Part shown: one piece after another, positions 47,574 to 56,384 of the stretch | Layout: each line of letters opens with the position of its first letter | How positions within the stretch are numbered: position 1 is the first letter of the stretch | Assembly (NCBI GenBank): GCA_963701675.1 | Contig: OY969623.1 | Location: forward strand, 3,534,001-3,598,000 | Direction: 5' to 3' | DNA from: G963701675 sp963701675 | Lineage (GTDB): Bacteria; Planctomycetota; Planctomycetia; Gemmatales; Gemmataceae | Length of the DNA: 64,000 bases | Program-made: the position numbers and the translations under genes | Notes under the pieces: generated by a model | The model's input: the letters and a program-made list of their open reading frames with translations, nothing else | What the model was told of the DNA's origin: nothing | Database searches by the model: none

Positions 47574-49833
47574 CTTGATCGCGCGGGAGCTCGGATTCGA
47601 AGCCCCCGAGGAAGGTCGAGTAAACGAGGGCGGACCCCGCCGTATTCAACTTGGTAACGAAGGCATCGTAGATGCCTGTCTTAAACGTGTCGAAGGCGCC
47701 GGGCGTTATCGGAAAATCGCCGGAGGTGGTCGTCCCAGTGACATAGGCATTTCCGCTGGCATCGATCGCCAAGCTTGTCAACAGATCGCTGTTGATGCCG
47801 CCGAGAAACGTCGAGTAAACCAGAGCCGACCCGCTTGGGTTAAGCTTGGAGACGAAACCTTCGCCGGCGCCGCCGTTGTGCGAAGTGTCGAAACTTCCCG
47901 GCGTGGTCGGAAAGTTGGTGGAATCGGTCCATCCAGTGATATAGGCGTTGCCGCTGCCATCTACGGCCAGTTCGGCCCCGGTATCGCCTTCTAAACCGCC
48001 CAGAAAAGTGGAATAGGTGAGCGTGGTGAAACCGATGGGTTTGAGCTTGGTGACAAAGACGTCGCCAAAGATGCCTCCGTTGTAGATCGTGCTGAAAGCG
48101 CCGGCGGTCGTCGGGTAATTGGTCGATTGGGTTTCGCCGGTAATGAAAACATTGTTGCTCGTATCCAATGCGATCCCGGCCGCATATTCGCTATCCGAGC
48201 CGCCGATGTACGTGGAGTAGTTCAGTGAGGTGCCGAAGGCGCTCAACAGGGTGACAAAGACATCCCCGGACCCGTTGTGCGACGTATCGAATGCACCAAT
48301 GGTTGTGGGGAAGTTAGAAGAGTTGGTGGTTCCCGTTATATAGGCCAAACCGCTGCTGTCGATGGCGATTGAGGTGGCGGAGTCGTAGCTTGTGCCCCCA
48401 ACATAAGTGGAATACTTAAGACCCGTTCCGGCCGCGTTCAGCTTGGTGACGAAGGCGTCTTGGAAGCCGTTATTGGTTATGTCAAACGCGCCGGGCTTGG
48501 TAGGGAAGTTCACTGAGCTAGTAGTTCCGGTCACGTAAGCTTGGCCCCCGGCGTCGACAGCGACGGCACCGACCGACTCGCCATCGGCTCCCCCCAGGAA
48601 GGTAGAGTAACCCATGACGATGGGGTCAATGACCAGCGGCAACTGCGCATCGTAGTCTCCAATCTGAAACCGCACGGTGTTGCCGTGTACCACGTACCCA
48701 CTCGACACCTCTTGACGCGTGCCGTCCATTTCCTGGTACGTCAGCGGCGCGTGCTGGACTATATCACCGGCCGCAGAGTGGATGACGAGGTCGCCTTTTG
48801 CGTTGATGTCCATGTCGTCAGCGCCCGCAAAGTTCAAGGCAATGGCGTTCGGATCGGCGCCGGCGGAAACGATGAAGTCGTATTCAAGGTTTTGATTGTT
48901 TCCGTAATAGGCGAGATCGATGCCGGGGTAAACATCGTCATATTCGACGCGGCCGAAGGTGGAGACATTGGTGTGCCATTGCGTCGGGTCATTACCGATG
49001 AAGTAGTTGGTGATACCCGGCTGCTGGTTTGACGCAGTGGGACGAGCATCCGGATCGGCGCCGACGATGTTCATGTACAGCGCGACACGTGCGCTTCTTT
49101 CTTCCGAGCCGGAAGCGTCAGCGACGGTTGGACGGTCTCGCGTCGTCGTTAACGCTTCCGGCTCTGATATCGCAAATACCGCTGCCGTCGGCGTCAGAAA
49201 CACCGTCGAGCCGACGGCGCGAGATACGAAATCGACGCGCTCGTCGAACTGACCGATGTTCTGTTCGAAGCTCAACGGCAGTTTGCCGTAGCTGTTAAGG
49301 ATTTCGGATTTTTCCGTGGGCACTTGCGAATTGGATACTTGGTCTGCCGATTTGCCGGTACCGATTGCGGCTGCACCAAATTGCGCTCTACTTGGAATCG
49401 ACTGACGGTCCACCACCCCCCGATTCGATGCCCCGGTTGTACTGAATACCGTACCCACGCTCGCCGTGTTCGGCGCCCATCCAGGATACCCTATGCGTGT
49501 GAATCGTGGGGACTTCGTTCCAAAGTCGAACGTTTCAGATGTCGTTTCGTCCCGTCGTTGCTCTTGGGAATGTTCGACGGCTGATTCGGCGTTCGCATCT
49601 GGTCTCCGTCGTACGATCTCGTGCTGTTGTTGATCGTCGATGCCGAAAACGTTTGCGGGGTCGATCAACCGTTGCTCCGCGGTATTAAGATCCAATGCTG
49701 GCGGCCCCAGCAGCGGGCTCGCTAGCGCGTAACCCGGCGGCAGCCGCCGCTCCATACACTCAAGCGCCGGTCGATAGCCTTGCGAACGGCCAAAACCCTC
49801 TCCACGACGAATCGACTTTGGCGATCGTTTCAT
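47539..49833 (-). CDS. SBBP repeat surface protein, N-terminal part before a frameshift
   Basis: About 764 residues from ATG 49833, with GGAGGTG six bases before. The N-terminus has PALECMERRLPPGYALASPL, a Met-containing variant of the surface motif. Next is a conserved domain (SFEQNIGQFDERVDFVSRAV, YFIGNDPTQWHTNVSTFGRV, NNQNLEYDFIVSAGADPN) common to proteins with SBBP repeats, then six SBBP repeats (YSTFLGGADGESVGAVAVDA, GGQAYVTGTTSSVNFPTKPG). The last 16 residues (ELPRDQGGCRRQCLRHR) are out-of-frame reading of GNAYVTG of the next frame. Removing one base near 47590 would restore a single protein of about 1500 residues. Confidence 0.88.
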   Translation of the reverse strand: MKRSPKSIRRGEGFGRSQGYRPALECMERRLPPGYALASPLLGPPALDLNTAEQRLIDPANVFGIDDQQQHEIVRRRPDANAESAVEHSQEQRRDETTSETFDFGTKSPRFTRIGYPGWAPNTASVGTVFSTTGASNRGVVDRQSIPSRAQFGAAAIGTGKSADQVSNSQVPTEKSEILNSYGKLPLSFEQNIGQFDERVDFVSRAVGSTVFLTPTAAVFAISEPEALTTTRDRPTVADASGSEERSARVALYMNIVGADPDARPTASNQQPGITNYFIGNDPTQWHTNVSTFGRVEYDDVYPGIDLAYYGNNQNLEYDFIVSAGADPNAIALNFAGADDMDINAKGDLVIHSAAGDIVQHAPLTYQEMDGTRQEVSSGYVVHGNTVRFQIGDYDAQLPLVIDPIVMGYSTFLGGADGESVGAVAVDAGGQAYVTGTTSSVNFPTKPGAFDITNNGFQDAFVTKLNAAGTGLKYSTYVGGTSYDSATSIAIDSSGLAYITGTTNSSNFPTTIGAFDTSHNGSGDVFVTLLSAFGTSLNYSTYIGGSDSEYAAGIALDTSNNVFITGETQSTNYPTTAGAFSTIYNGGIFGDVFVTKLKPIGFTTLTYSTFLGGLEGDTGAELAVDGSGNAYITGWTDSTNFPTTPGSFDTSHNGGAGEGFVSKLNPSGSALVYSTFLGGINSDLLTSLAIDASGNAYVTGTTTSGDFPITPGAFDTFKTGIYDAFVTKLNTAGSALVYSTFLGGFESELPRDQGGCRRQCLRHR

Positions 49834-50146
49834 GATCTGCACCTCCAAATGAACTAACGAAACTTCGAACCGGGAATCGTCTCACCGACCTCTATGCGAC
49901 GTTTTCGCGCGAATTGCGCACGGACTTTAAGGAATCTGAGGCCGAACTCAGGTATTAGAACAGCCCGGTTAGCATCTCCTCGTCGTGACCGAGGACCACC
50001 AGCGCCCAGCTTCGGGCAGCGGCGCGTGTGCTGCACTAGTGATGAGGGATTCGCGTTGTGAGTTAGGTCGAAACCACAATAAAACAGGTTAGAATTGGTG
50101 ATCTGCAAGACATTAATCCCAAACAGCTGGGTTCCCGGGAGATCGA

Positions 50147-50386
50147 ATGACGCGGAACGACGTCTTGATCATCGGCGCCGGCCCTTCCGGGCTGTTCGCC
50201 GCCGCTGAGCTCGCTCGCCACGGCGTGGAAGCGCGGCTCGTCGAGCGGGAGGTGCGGCCGCACCGCGAGGCGCGCGCCACGGCTATCCAGCCCGGCACCC
50301 TCGAGATCCTGGATTCCGCCGGCCTGCAACGCGGATCCGATCGGTCAGACGGTGTGGGGTCCTTGTGCCTAATCACGCGCCGCTGA
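50147..50386 (+). pseudogene. FAD-dependent monooxygenase N-terminal fragment
   Basis: RNDVLIIGAGPSGLFAAAEL has a GxGxxG dinucleotide fold, and RATAIQPGTLEILDSAGLQ is the sequence after it in aromatic-ring hydroxylases of the UbiH/PheA class. Homology ends near residue 63 and the frame stops at 50386, while full-length enzymes are about 400-550 residues. Remnant. The 298 bases before it (49849-50146) show no gene. Confidence 0.7.
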
Positions 50387-50678
50387 CGCCATCGGCGATT
50401 GCCGCGCCATGGGCCATTTCGAAGTCGGCACGGTTCCTTGGGGTGATGTCGATTTGGAAACCATTTTGAAATTGGACGCGACAGTGCCAAGCGTTGGGCG
50501 CCGCTGTGCTCTGGTCGGATAGCGCGCCAGTGCTAAGTATGATGACGCCCGCCATCCGAGGCGCAAGGACCAGTTCCGACTCATTGCCTTGGCCGGCCGG
50601 CAACGACCGCGACCGCGCGCCAATGTAGCGGACGTGGTCTCCGACATTGAATGGCGCGGGCTTTGTGTCTTGATCCAT
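50373..50678 (-). CDS. Hypothetical protein, second gene of a small operon
   Basis: 101 residues: PFNVGDHVRYIGARSRSLP, then RMAGVIILSTGAL and WHCRVQFQNGFQIDITPRNR. It looks like a small SH3-like beta-barrel with a GDHVRYIG strand. Starts four bases after the stop of the 50936 gene, so the pair is cotranscribed. It overlaps the end of the truncated monooxygenase fragment on the opposite strand. Function unknown. Confidence 0.55.
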   Translation of the reverse strand: MDQDTKPAPFNVGDHVRYIGARSRSLPAGQGNESELVLAPRMAGVIILSTGALSDQSTAAPNAWHCRVQFQNGFQIDITPRNRADFEMAHGAAIADGVSGA

Positions 50679-50681
50679 CGG

Positions 50682-50936
50682 TCATTCCTTCAATCGCCAA
50701 CGGGCCGCGGCCGCTTGCCTCGCGATTTCGGCGCGTTGCGTGCATGACCGTGATTCCTGCTGACGGTGCGCTGGTTGCGTCAATTGGTGCATGAGTTTGC
50801 CCCACTGCCTCCGCAGGCCTTGAGCTTGCGTGCGCGCGTCGGTCATCGAGCGGCCTTCGGCGATCTGATCATTCAACTCTTCCATGCGTCGCAAGAGCGC
50901 AGTGGCGGTTGTGAAGAGCGTTCTTCGATCCGACAT
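50682..50936 (-). CDS. Hypothetical helical protein, first gene of a small operon
   Basis: 84 residues from ATG 50936, with GGAGG upstream (the in-frame start at 50951 adds five residues). Two helices: ALLRRMEELNDQIAEGRSMT then DARTQAQGLRRQWGKLMHQL, and a basic C-terminal end. No family recognised. A terminator-like hairpin lies in its leader at 50992-51026. Confidence 0.55.
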   Translation of the reverse strand: MSDRRTLFTTATALLRRMEELNDQIAEGRSMTDARTQAQGLRRQWGKLMHQLTQPAHRQQESRSCTQRAEIARQAAAARWRLKE

Positions 50937-50991
50937 GGCGCCTCCTCTCACCTAAACCTGTAGCAATCTTGGTGCCTCCAAATCGACAAAA

Positions 50992-51026
50992 GAAAAACGC
51001 CCCCGGCCTCTGATAGGCCGGGAGCG
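50992..51026 (-). terminator. Terminator-like hairpin in the leader of the two-gene operon
   Basis: Minus strand: GCTCCCGGCCTATCAGAGGCC followed by GGGGGCGTTTTTCTTTT; an eight-base CCCGGCCT/AGGCCGGG stem with five T. No minus-strand gene was found upstream, so it may act as an attenuator for the genes at 50936-50373 or end a small RNA. Confidence 0.6.
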
Positions 51027-51036
51027 CCTTACGGAA

Positions 51037-51548
51037 AGGACATCGCGTTTGTCCCCGCGACGGGGTGTATCACGAAACGCCTGTCCCCAAGTGTTGGAGA
51101 AGAAGGAACGGCTCACGGAGACGGGCCAGCGCTAGTGTCGAGGAATACCTGCAAAACGCGCGCCCGGGACAGATCGTCAGATCCGGTAATTCCAAAGCCT
51201 GCGCGGCGACACGAAAACCGCGCTCACCTATTGTCTCCATTGGCGTTTAGGAAGCGGGCAGTGCGCCGTTGGGAAATGGATCCAACCTTTCCTTTCGACG
51301 GGAGGTGCTTGGCATGCGTATCACGTTGCGCAGTCATATTTCGGAATTCCGTCCCATGTCATTCATCTCCAGGCGTGAATACGGCGGCGTTGAGGATTTC
51401 TCGGACTTTCTCGATTCCCAATCGTCCGAGTGTTTCGATGTTGCGCCGCGGAAAACGGCCCAAGACGTGCAGTCATCTTGGCGGGGATGAGGGATGTCGG
51501 CCAAGCCAATGTCACTGGCATCTGACTGCGCACAGCAGGAGAAATGAG
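51037..51548. other. Gene-free spacer
   Basis: About 510 bases with several open frames of no coding character. The frame that runs from 51135 into the VOC gene is accidental. Nothing else seen. Confidence 0.35.
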
Positions 51549-52052
51549 ATGGCGAAAGAAGCAAAGAACACGATTTGCCTTTGGTACGATGGCGACGCCG
51601 AGGACGCGGCGCGATTCTACGCCAAGACCTTTCCCGATTCATCCGTTGGCGCGGTGCATCTCGCGCCGGGAGACTTTCCGTCCGGAAAGAAAGGGGATGT
51701 GTTGACGGTCGAGTTTGCGGTGATGGGAATTCCCTGCCTCGGGCTCAATGGCGGACCCACATTCAAGCACAACGAAGCTTTTTCGTTTCAGGTCGCAACC
51801 GCTGACCAAGCCGAGACTGATCGTTACTGGAACGCCATCGTCGGCAACGGCGGCGAAGAGAGTGTGTGCGGCTGGTGCAAGGACAAATGGGGCGTGTCAT
51901 GGCAGATTACGCCGCTGGCTCTGACGAAAGCGATAACTGATCCCGATCCCGCTGTCGCCAAGCGCGCGTTCGACGCGATGATGACAGATGAAAAAGATCG
52001 ACATCGCTGCGATCGAGGCGGCGCGCCGCGGTTGACGTTCCCAACGTTGTGA
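51549..52052 (+). CDS. VOC-family protein (PhnB/3-demethylubiquinone methyltransferase-like)
   Basis: 167 residues from ATG 51549 (CAGGAGAAATGAG). NTICLWYDGDAEDAARFYAK, DSSVGAVHLAPGDFPSGKKG and CGWCKDKWGVSWQITPLALT match the glyoxalase/bleomycin-resistance fold family called PhnB-like. The usual C-terminus MMTMKKIDIAAIEAARRG is present in the +1 frame: the bases after 51986 read ATGAAAAAGATCGACATCGC ending TGA at 52033-52035. One extra base near 51985-51987 therefore changes the tail to DEKDRHRCDRGGAPRL. Enzymatic role not known. Confidence 0.85.
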   Translation: MAKEAKNTICLWYDGDAEDAARFYAKTFPDSSVGAVHLAPGDFPSGKKGDVLTVEFAVMGIPCLGLNGGPTFKHNEAFSFQVATADQAETDRYWNAIVGNGGEESVCGWCKDKWGVSWQITPLALTKAITDPDPAVAKRAFDAMMTDEKDRHRCDRGGAPRLTFPTL

Positions 52053-52107
52053 TAGGCTGCGCAAACAAATCTTTGTTACAGGCCTCAGGAGTGCATGGGA
52101 GAACGCC

Positions 52108-52806
52108 ATGACAGAATCGGCAACCCCCAGAATCGTTACCCGTGAGGAATGGGAGCGGGCTCGTGCTGAACTGCTGGTCCGCGAGAAGGCGCACACGCGC
52201 GCCGGCGACGAACTGGCCGCCGCTCGCCGGCGCCTGCCGATGACGCGGATGGAGCCGGTCATGGTCGTGGGTCCGGACGGCCCCGTCCCTCTGCACGATG
52301 TGTTTGAAGGCCGGCGCATGTTGATCGTGTATCACTTCATGTGGAACAAGGGCGCGCCTCACCACCAGCAGTGTGAGGGCTGCACGCACAGTCAGACGGC
52401 GATGAACTCCGCCGTCTGCGCCTATCTGGCCGAGCGCGACGTGCACTACGCCGTCTTCAGCAGCGGCCCGTGGAACGAGATCGTCGCCTACCGAGACTTC
52501 ATGGGCTGGACGACGCCGTGGTACTCGACCGCCGACTCCGGAGACGTGCTGGCGACCCGAAATGGTGGTGACCTCCGCTGCTACCTGCGGGCCGGCGACC
52601 AGGTGTTCGAAACGTATGAAACGAAGTGGCGAGGGATCGAGGCCATGTTGCCCACTCTGCAGTTGCTCGACCTCACTCCGTACGGCCGGCAGGAGACGTG
52701 GGAGGACTCACCCGCCGGCTGGCCGCAGGACAAGGCTGGGTCGTGGTGGCGGCGTGATGGCCGACCCATTGCTCAGTGGACGCGTACCAACGCAGCGGTC
52801 AAATAG
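52108..52806 (+). CDS. DUF899 thioredoxin-fold protein
   Basis: 232 residues after GGAGAACGCC. VTREEWERARAELLVREKAH then RRRLPMTRMEPVMVV, and YHFMWNKGAPHHQQCEGCTH are hallmarks of the DUF899 family, which has a thioredoxin-like fold and often sits near VOC genes, as here. The conserved Cys in QQCEGCTH and the following helix fit. Probably cytoplasmic. Biochemical role not established. Confidence 0.92.
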   Translation: MTESATPRIVTREEWERARAELLVREKAHTRAGDELAAARRRLPMTRMEPVMVVGPDGPVPLHDVFEGRRMLIVYHFMWNKGAPHHQQCEGCTHSQTAMNSAVCAYLAERDVHYAVFSSGPWNEIVAYRDFMGWTTPWYSTADSGDVLATRNGGDLRCYLRAGDQVFETYETKWRGIEAMLPTLQLLDLTPYGRQETWEDSPAGWPQDKAGSWWRRDGRPIAQWTRTNAAVK

Positions 52807-52863
52807 AAGCCAGTTGCTGCGCTCCAACCCATATCCTGGGTTCCTTAATCGAGCTTGAACCGG

Positions 52864-53100
52864 TTAACGACCCGGTGTCTCTGGACCAGATGGCTGAAAT
52901 CCGCCACAGAATCCGCAACGCAATCGGCCGGCAATTCGGAAGTGGGGTATTAGGACTTGATGTCCACAGTCGAGCACCAGGAGCGCCCATCTCTTGCGAA
53001 CAATTTCCTTGCTGACGACACCTCGGAACGGACCGCCTGAGTTGGCGAAGTAGAACTGTCGGTAACGAAGTGGTACTTCGCGTCGCTGATAGATGCTCAT
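52864..53100 (-). CDS. Hypothetical small protein, possible zinc ribbon
   Basis: 78 residues: EVPLRYRQFYFANSGGPFRG and WALLVLDCGHQVLIPHF, then GRLRCGFCGG. The C-x-H and CxxC spacing suggests a zinc knuckle. The ATG overlaps the stop of the gene at 53300-53097 (TGA/ATGA), supporting a two-gene unit. No family recognised. Confidence 0.4.
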   Translation of the reverse strand: MSIYQRREVPLRYRQFYFANSGGPFRGVVSKEIVRKRWALLVLDCGHQVLIPHFRIAGRLRCGFCGGFQPSGPETPGR

Positions 53101-53300
53101 CCGGGCTGTCGCGATTTCTTCGGACCATCGCCACGTTTGCTCAATCGACTTAGGGATTGATTCGAGGCGTGTACGAACTTGCCATTTCGGACAATTACAA
53201 TGCGATTCAGTGACGGGACAATGGATTGTTCAGGCATACCTGTAAACGGTTTTGCACGGCGGTTGCTTGCCTTCATGTGCAGCTTCCTACTTTCGGGCAC
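53097..53300 (-). CDS. Hypothetical small basic protein
   Basis: 67 residues, basic (MPESRKLHMKASNRRAKPFT, FVHASNQSLSRLSKRGDGPK). Its stop overlaps the start of the next gene on the same strand. Supported mainly by that coupling; weak evidence otherwise. 53301-53551 has no gene. Confidence 0.3.
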   Translation of the reverse strand: MPESRKLHMKASNRRAKPFTGMPEQSIVPSLNRIVIVRNGKFVHASNQSLSRLSKRGDGPKKSRQPG

Positions 53301-53551
53301 GGTGGTTGCTTAAACGGTACACATCTACATTGTAGGCAGTCCAAACGGCGCGCTACGCAGTAATAATTCGAAACAAATTTTCAACCTCTGCATTGTCATC
53401 GACGGCCGCATGCAGATACGCGCTGGTTATCGCCACATTGCTGTGAGCTGCCCACGGCGACCTTGTTGCGGGCCAATTGCCTCGGATCTCCCCACTAGAA
53501 TAGGGCACATCGCCCACATCCGGATTTATCGGATTCTCTCGGTTGATCGTT

Positions 53552-55684
53552 ATGGCATTACTCCACCTCCAACCGTTGCCTCCGCGCACAACCAAAGGTG
53601 AAATACTAAGCCTTATCTGCGGCACCGGTGGGATCCGACGAGAACAGGTTGGGCGGATCGATTTGCATGGATGCACGGTGGCCATTGAAGTGCCGACCGA
53701 CTGGGACGGCAAGCTCGTCAAAGCTCTCGATGGAACTTCGTTCAAAGACCGACATTTGCGTGCCTGGAGTACCGATGGCGCCGTTTCTCCAGCCGACGCA
53801 GACCATCACTTTCAGCGCCTGACTCGGCTCTTAAATCTGGAATCGCAGGCGGAGGCCCAGCAGATCTTAGAAGGGGACGGTCGGGCCGTGGCCGAGCGTA
53901 CTGGCGACAGCCTCGTCGGGCTGGTTGTGGTCGAGGAAACGTCAGGGCTCGGCGGACGCCTCATCTTGACGCTTGCCAAGCGTAACCGCGACATGCCGCT
54001 ACCGTGGAATCGACTTGAACCTGGCGCGCCCGTGCTCCTTTCGGCCGTGGGCGGCAAGGACAGAGCGGGATGGCGTGGGGTCGTCTGCGAGCGCAGTCGA
54101 ATGGAGTTGAGCGTGGCGCTGAATGAGCCGCCGAGTGAAGAACAACGTTCGGCGAGTTATCGGCTTGACCTGTCCACGGACGAAACAGCTCGGCAAAGAC
54201 AAATCTCTGCCCTGGAGCGGGTACGCACGGCGGCGCGAGATCGTTTGGCTGAGCTGCGCCATATTCTGCTTGGCGAAACAGCGCCTGCCTTCTGCCCGGA
54301 GCTTCCGCTAGTGCCCCTCGATGGTTCTTTGAACGCGTCGCAACAAGACGCGATTCGATTCGCCTTGTCCGCCGCCGACGTGGCCATACTGCACGGCCCA
54401 CCCGGTACGGGCAAGACGACCACAGTGGTCGAATTGATTCGCCAGGCAGTGCGCCGCGGGCAGAATGTACTGGCCTGTGCTCCGAGCAATCTCGCCGTGG
54501 ACAACCTGCTGGAGCGTCTCCTTGCAAACGGAGAGCGCGCGGTCCGGCTTGGCCATCCTGCCCGTGTCTTGCCCGCACTACGCGAAAACACCTTGGACAT
54601 AATGGTCGAAGACCACAACGACACGCGTCAAGCACGCAAGTTGGCCAAGAAGGCGTTCGGATTCTTTCGCCAGTCCGACAAATGGTCTCGCGCCAAACCC
54701 GAGCCCGGCTCGCGCCGGCAGCTCCGCGAGGAGGCCAGATCGCTCTTGATGGATGCACGTCGGCTGGAGGCGCACGCCGTTGAGCGTATCCTGGACGGCG
54801 CCACCGTTGTATGCGCAACGTTGACCGGGCTCGATAGCGAAGTCCTGGGCCAGCGCCAGTTCGATCTAGCAGTCATCGACGAAGCCGCTCAGAGTACGGA
54901 GCCCGTCTGCTGGCTACCACTTTTGCGCAGCAAATGTTTGGTCCTGGCCGGCGATCATTGTCAGTTGCCCCCGACGATTCTCTCCTCGGAGGCGAGCCAA
55001 GAGGGATTTGGCTGCAGTTTGATGGAGCGGCTCGTTGAATTGTATGGCCCGTTGGTGACGCGGCGGCTGAGGGTGCAATACCGAATGCATGCGGCCATAA
55101 TGAACTTCTCCTCGCAGCAGTTCTATGATTCCGATTTGGAGGCGCATGCTTCGGTCTGCGGCCAGCTCTTGTGCGAACTCCCCGACGTTGCCGCGAATCT
55201 GCTTACACAAACGCCGGTCCAGTTCATCGATACCGCCGGCGCAGGCTTTGACGAGCAACCGGACCCGGATGGTAAGAGTCGATTCAACCCGCATGAGGCG
55301 GATCTGGTTGCCCGCAAAATAAAGGAGCTGCTGGATGCCGGCGTTGCGGCCGCCGGGATTGCGGTTATCGCTCCCTACGCGGCGCAAGTACGGCTGCTTC
55401 GCGAAAAGCTGCCGATCCCCGGCCTGGAAATCGATAGCGTTGACGGCTTCCAAGGACGAGAGAAAGACGCAGTGGTCCTGTCGCTGGTACGTTCCAATGC
55501 CGAGGGGGAGATTGGCTTTTTGGCCGACGTCCGTCGGATAAACGTGGCCCTAACCCGCGCCCGCCGAAAATTGCTGGTAATAGGCGACAGCGCAACACTG
55601 TCGTACGACCCGTTTTTCGAGAGTTTGGTGGCTTACATCGAATCGATCGGTGCGTACCACTCGGTCTGGGAAGAAAGTGGGTAG
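53552..55684 (+). CDS. UPF1/IGHMBP2-type superfamily 1B helicase
   Basis: 710 residues from ATG 53552 (a TTG at 53543 is also possible). An N-terminal DbpA-like RNA-binding region (TTKGEILSLICGTGGI) is followed by a helicase core: Walker A HGPPGTGKTTT, DEAA box VIDEAAQST, motif III LAGDHCQLPPTIL, motif V VDGFQGREKDAVVLSLVRSN and motif VI NVALTRARRKLLVIGD. This is the AAA_11/AAA_12 arrangement of IGHMBP2-like helicases that act on RNA or DNA. The DbpA-like segment suggests an RNA substrate, an inference. No accessory genes adjoin. Confidence 0.9.
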   Translation: MALLHLQPLPPRTTKGEILSLICGTGGIRREQVGRIDLHGCTVAIEVPTDWDGKLVKALDGTSFKDRHLRAWSTDGAVSPADADHHFQRLTRLLNLESQAEAQQILEGDGRAVAERTGDSLVGLVVVEETSGLGGRLILTLAKRNRDMPLPWNRLEPGAPVLLSAVGGKDRAGWRGVVCERSRMELSVALNEPPSEEQRSASYRLDLSTDETARQRQISALERVRTAARDRLAELRHILLGETAPAFCPELPLVPLDGSLNASQQDAIRFALSAADVAILHGPPGTGKTTTVVELIRQAVRRGQNVLACAPSNLAVDNLLERLLANGERAVRLGHPARVLPALRENTLDIMVEDHNDTRQARKLAKKAFGFFRQSDKWSRAKPEPGSRRQLREEARSLLMDARRLEAHAVERILDGATVVCATLTGLDSEVLGQRQFDLAVIDEAAQSTEPVCWLPLLRSKCLVLAGDHCQLPPTILSSEASQEGFGCSLMERLVELYGPLVTRRLRVQYRMHAAIMNFSSQQFYDSDLEAHASVCGQLLCELPDVAANLLTQTPVQFIDTAGAGFDEQPDPDGKSRFNPHEADLVARKIKELLDAGVAAAGIAVIAPYAAQVRLLREKLPIPGLEIDSVDGFQGREKDAVVLSLVRSNAEGEIGFLADVRRINVALTRARRKLLVIGDSATLSYDPFFESLVAYIESIGAYHSVWEESG

Positions 55685-55771
55685 CAACTCGCACCAAGAT
55701 TTGGTTTTTCAACGATTGCCAAGCTTGTAAGTCTTTGAGATTAGCACGCCACCGTTGCCATCATGCGATCC

Positions 55772-55963
55772 TCATACATTCAATGGCGGCCAGTCATTCT
55801 CGACGCCCTCGCGTTCGATTTCAAGAACTAACATTTGGGTAATGTCGAAGCGTTCTGCGATTGCATTCCGAGACTCCGCCACCGACATCTCCTGATCTTG
55901 AGCCTGTACCAAGGCTAAGAATATCTCTTTTCGTTTGGGCTCATCCAGTGCCTTATCCAACAT
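55772..55963 (-). CDS. Small conserved planctomycete protein
   Basis: 63 residues from ATG 55963: MLDKALDEPKRKEIFLALVQ then AQDQEMSVAESRNAIAERFD and ITQMLVLEIEREGVENDWPP. I recognise this as a small helical family common in planctomycetes with a helix-turn-helix-like segment. The extra N-terminal residues in the longer frame (to 55999) are not needed. Function unknown. Confidence 0.8.
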   Translation of the reverse strand: MLDKALDEPKRKEIFLALVQAQDQEMSVAESRNAIAERFDITQMLVLEIEREGVENDWPPLNV

Positions 55964-56034
55964 TGCGAACCTCGTATATTGGCCTTGATGCCACTTCAAA
56001 TCCGGCGGCAGTCACAGTCAACACCGCGCTGAAA

Positions 56035-56384
56035 TCATGCGGCCGGACGTTTTCTTTTCCGAGCAGGTGGCTTGGGTGCCGGAGGTTGCTTAGGCGATTC
56101 CAGCATCGGCAAATGGAAGCGTTCATTGAGCCTTTCAAACCGAGCCTGTAGTTGGCTCGCTGCGCTGCGCCGCTTTTTCCCAGCTCCTCGCCGAAACGAA
56201 TGATCGCTCCTTGTTGACAGGTAGCGATGTCCGCCGCGTATCGGCTTTCGTAGGTCCGGTCGAACTCTTGGTATGCTTTCGGCAACCGAGCGATGTACCA
56301 CAACGCACTACTTGTTTCGGACACACCTGTTGTTTTCATCCACTCGATCAGATCGGCGATTTCCGTTTTGAACTCGTCGTACAT
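56035..56384 (-). pseudogene. Hypothetical gene with a frameshift at an A-run
   Basis: The frame from ATG 56384 (MYDEFKTEIADLIEWMKTTG, ETSSALWYIARLPKAYQEFD) reads to GEELGKSGAAQRA, then loses coding character. Another frame takes over at the same point with KRRSAASQLQARFERLNERF, HLPMLESPKQPPAPKPPARK, ending at 56035, an ordinary coiled-coil and Pro/Lys tail. The switch sits at a five-base A-run (T-run 56174-56178 on the plus strand); one added A would join the frames. No family recognised. Together about 117 residues. Confidence 0.6.

Noticed and set aside
51135..51548. N-terminal extension of the VOC gene frame
   Set aside because: No coding character and no homology before the ATG at 51549; a good ribosome binding site lies directly before it.
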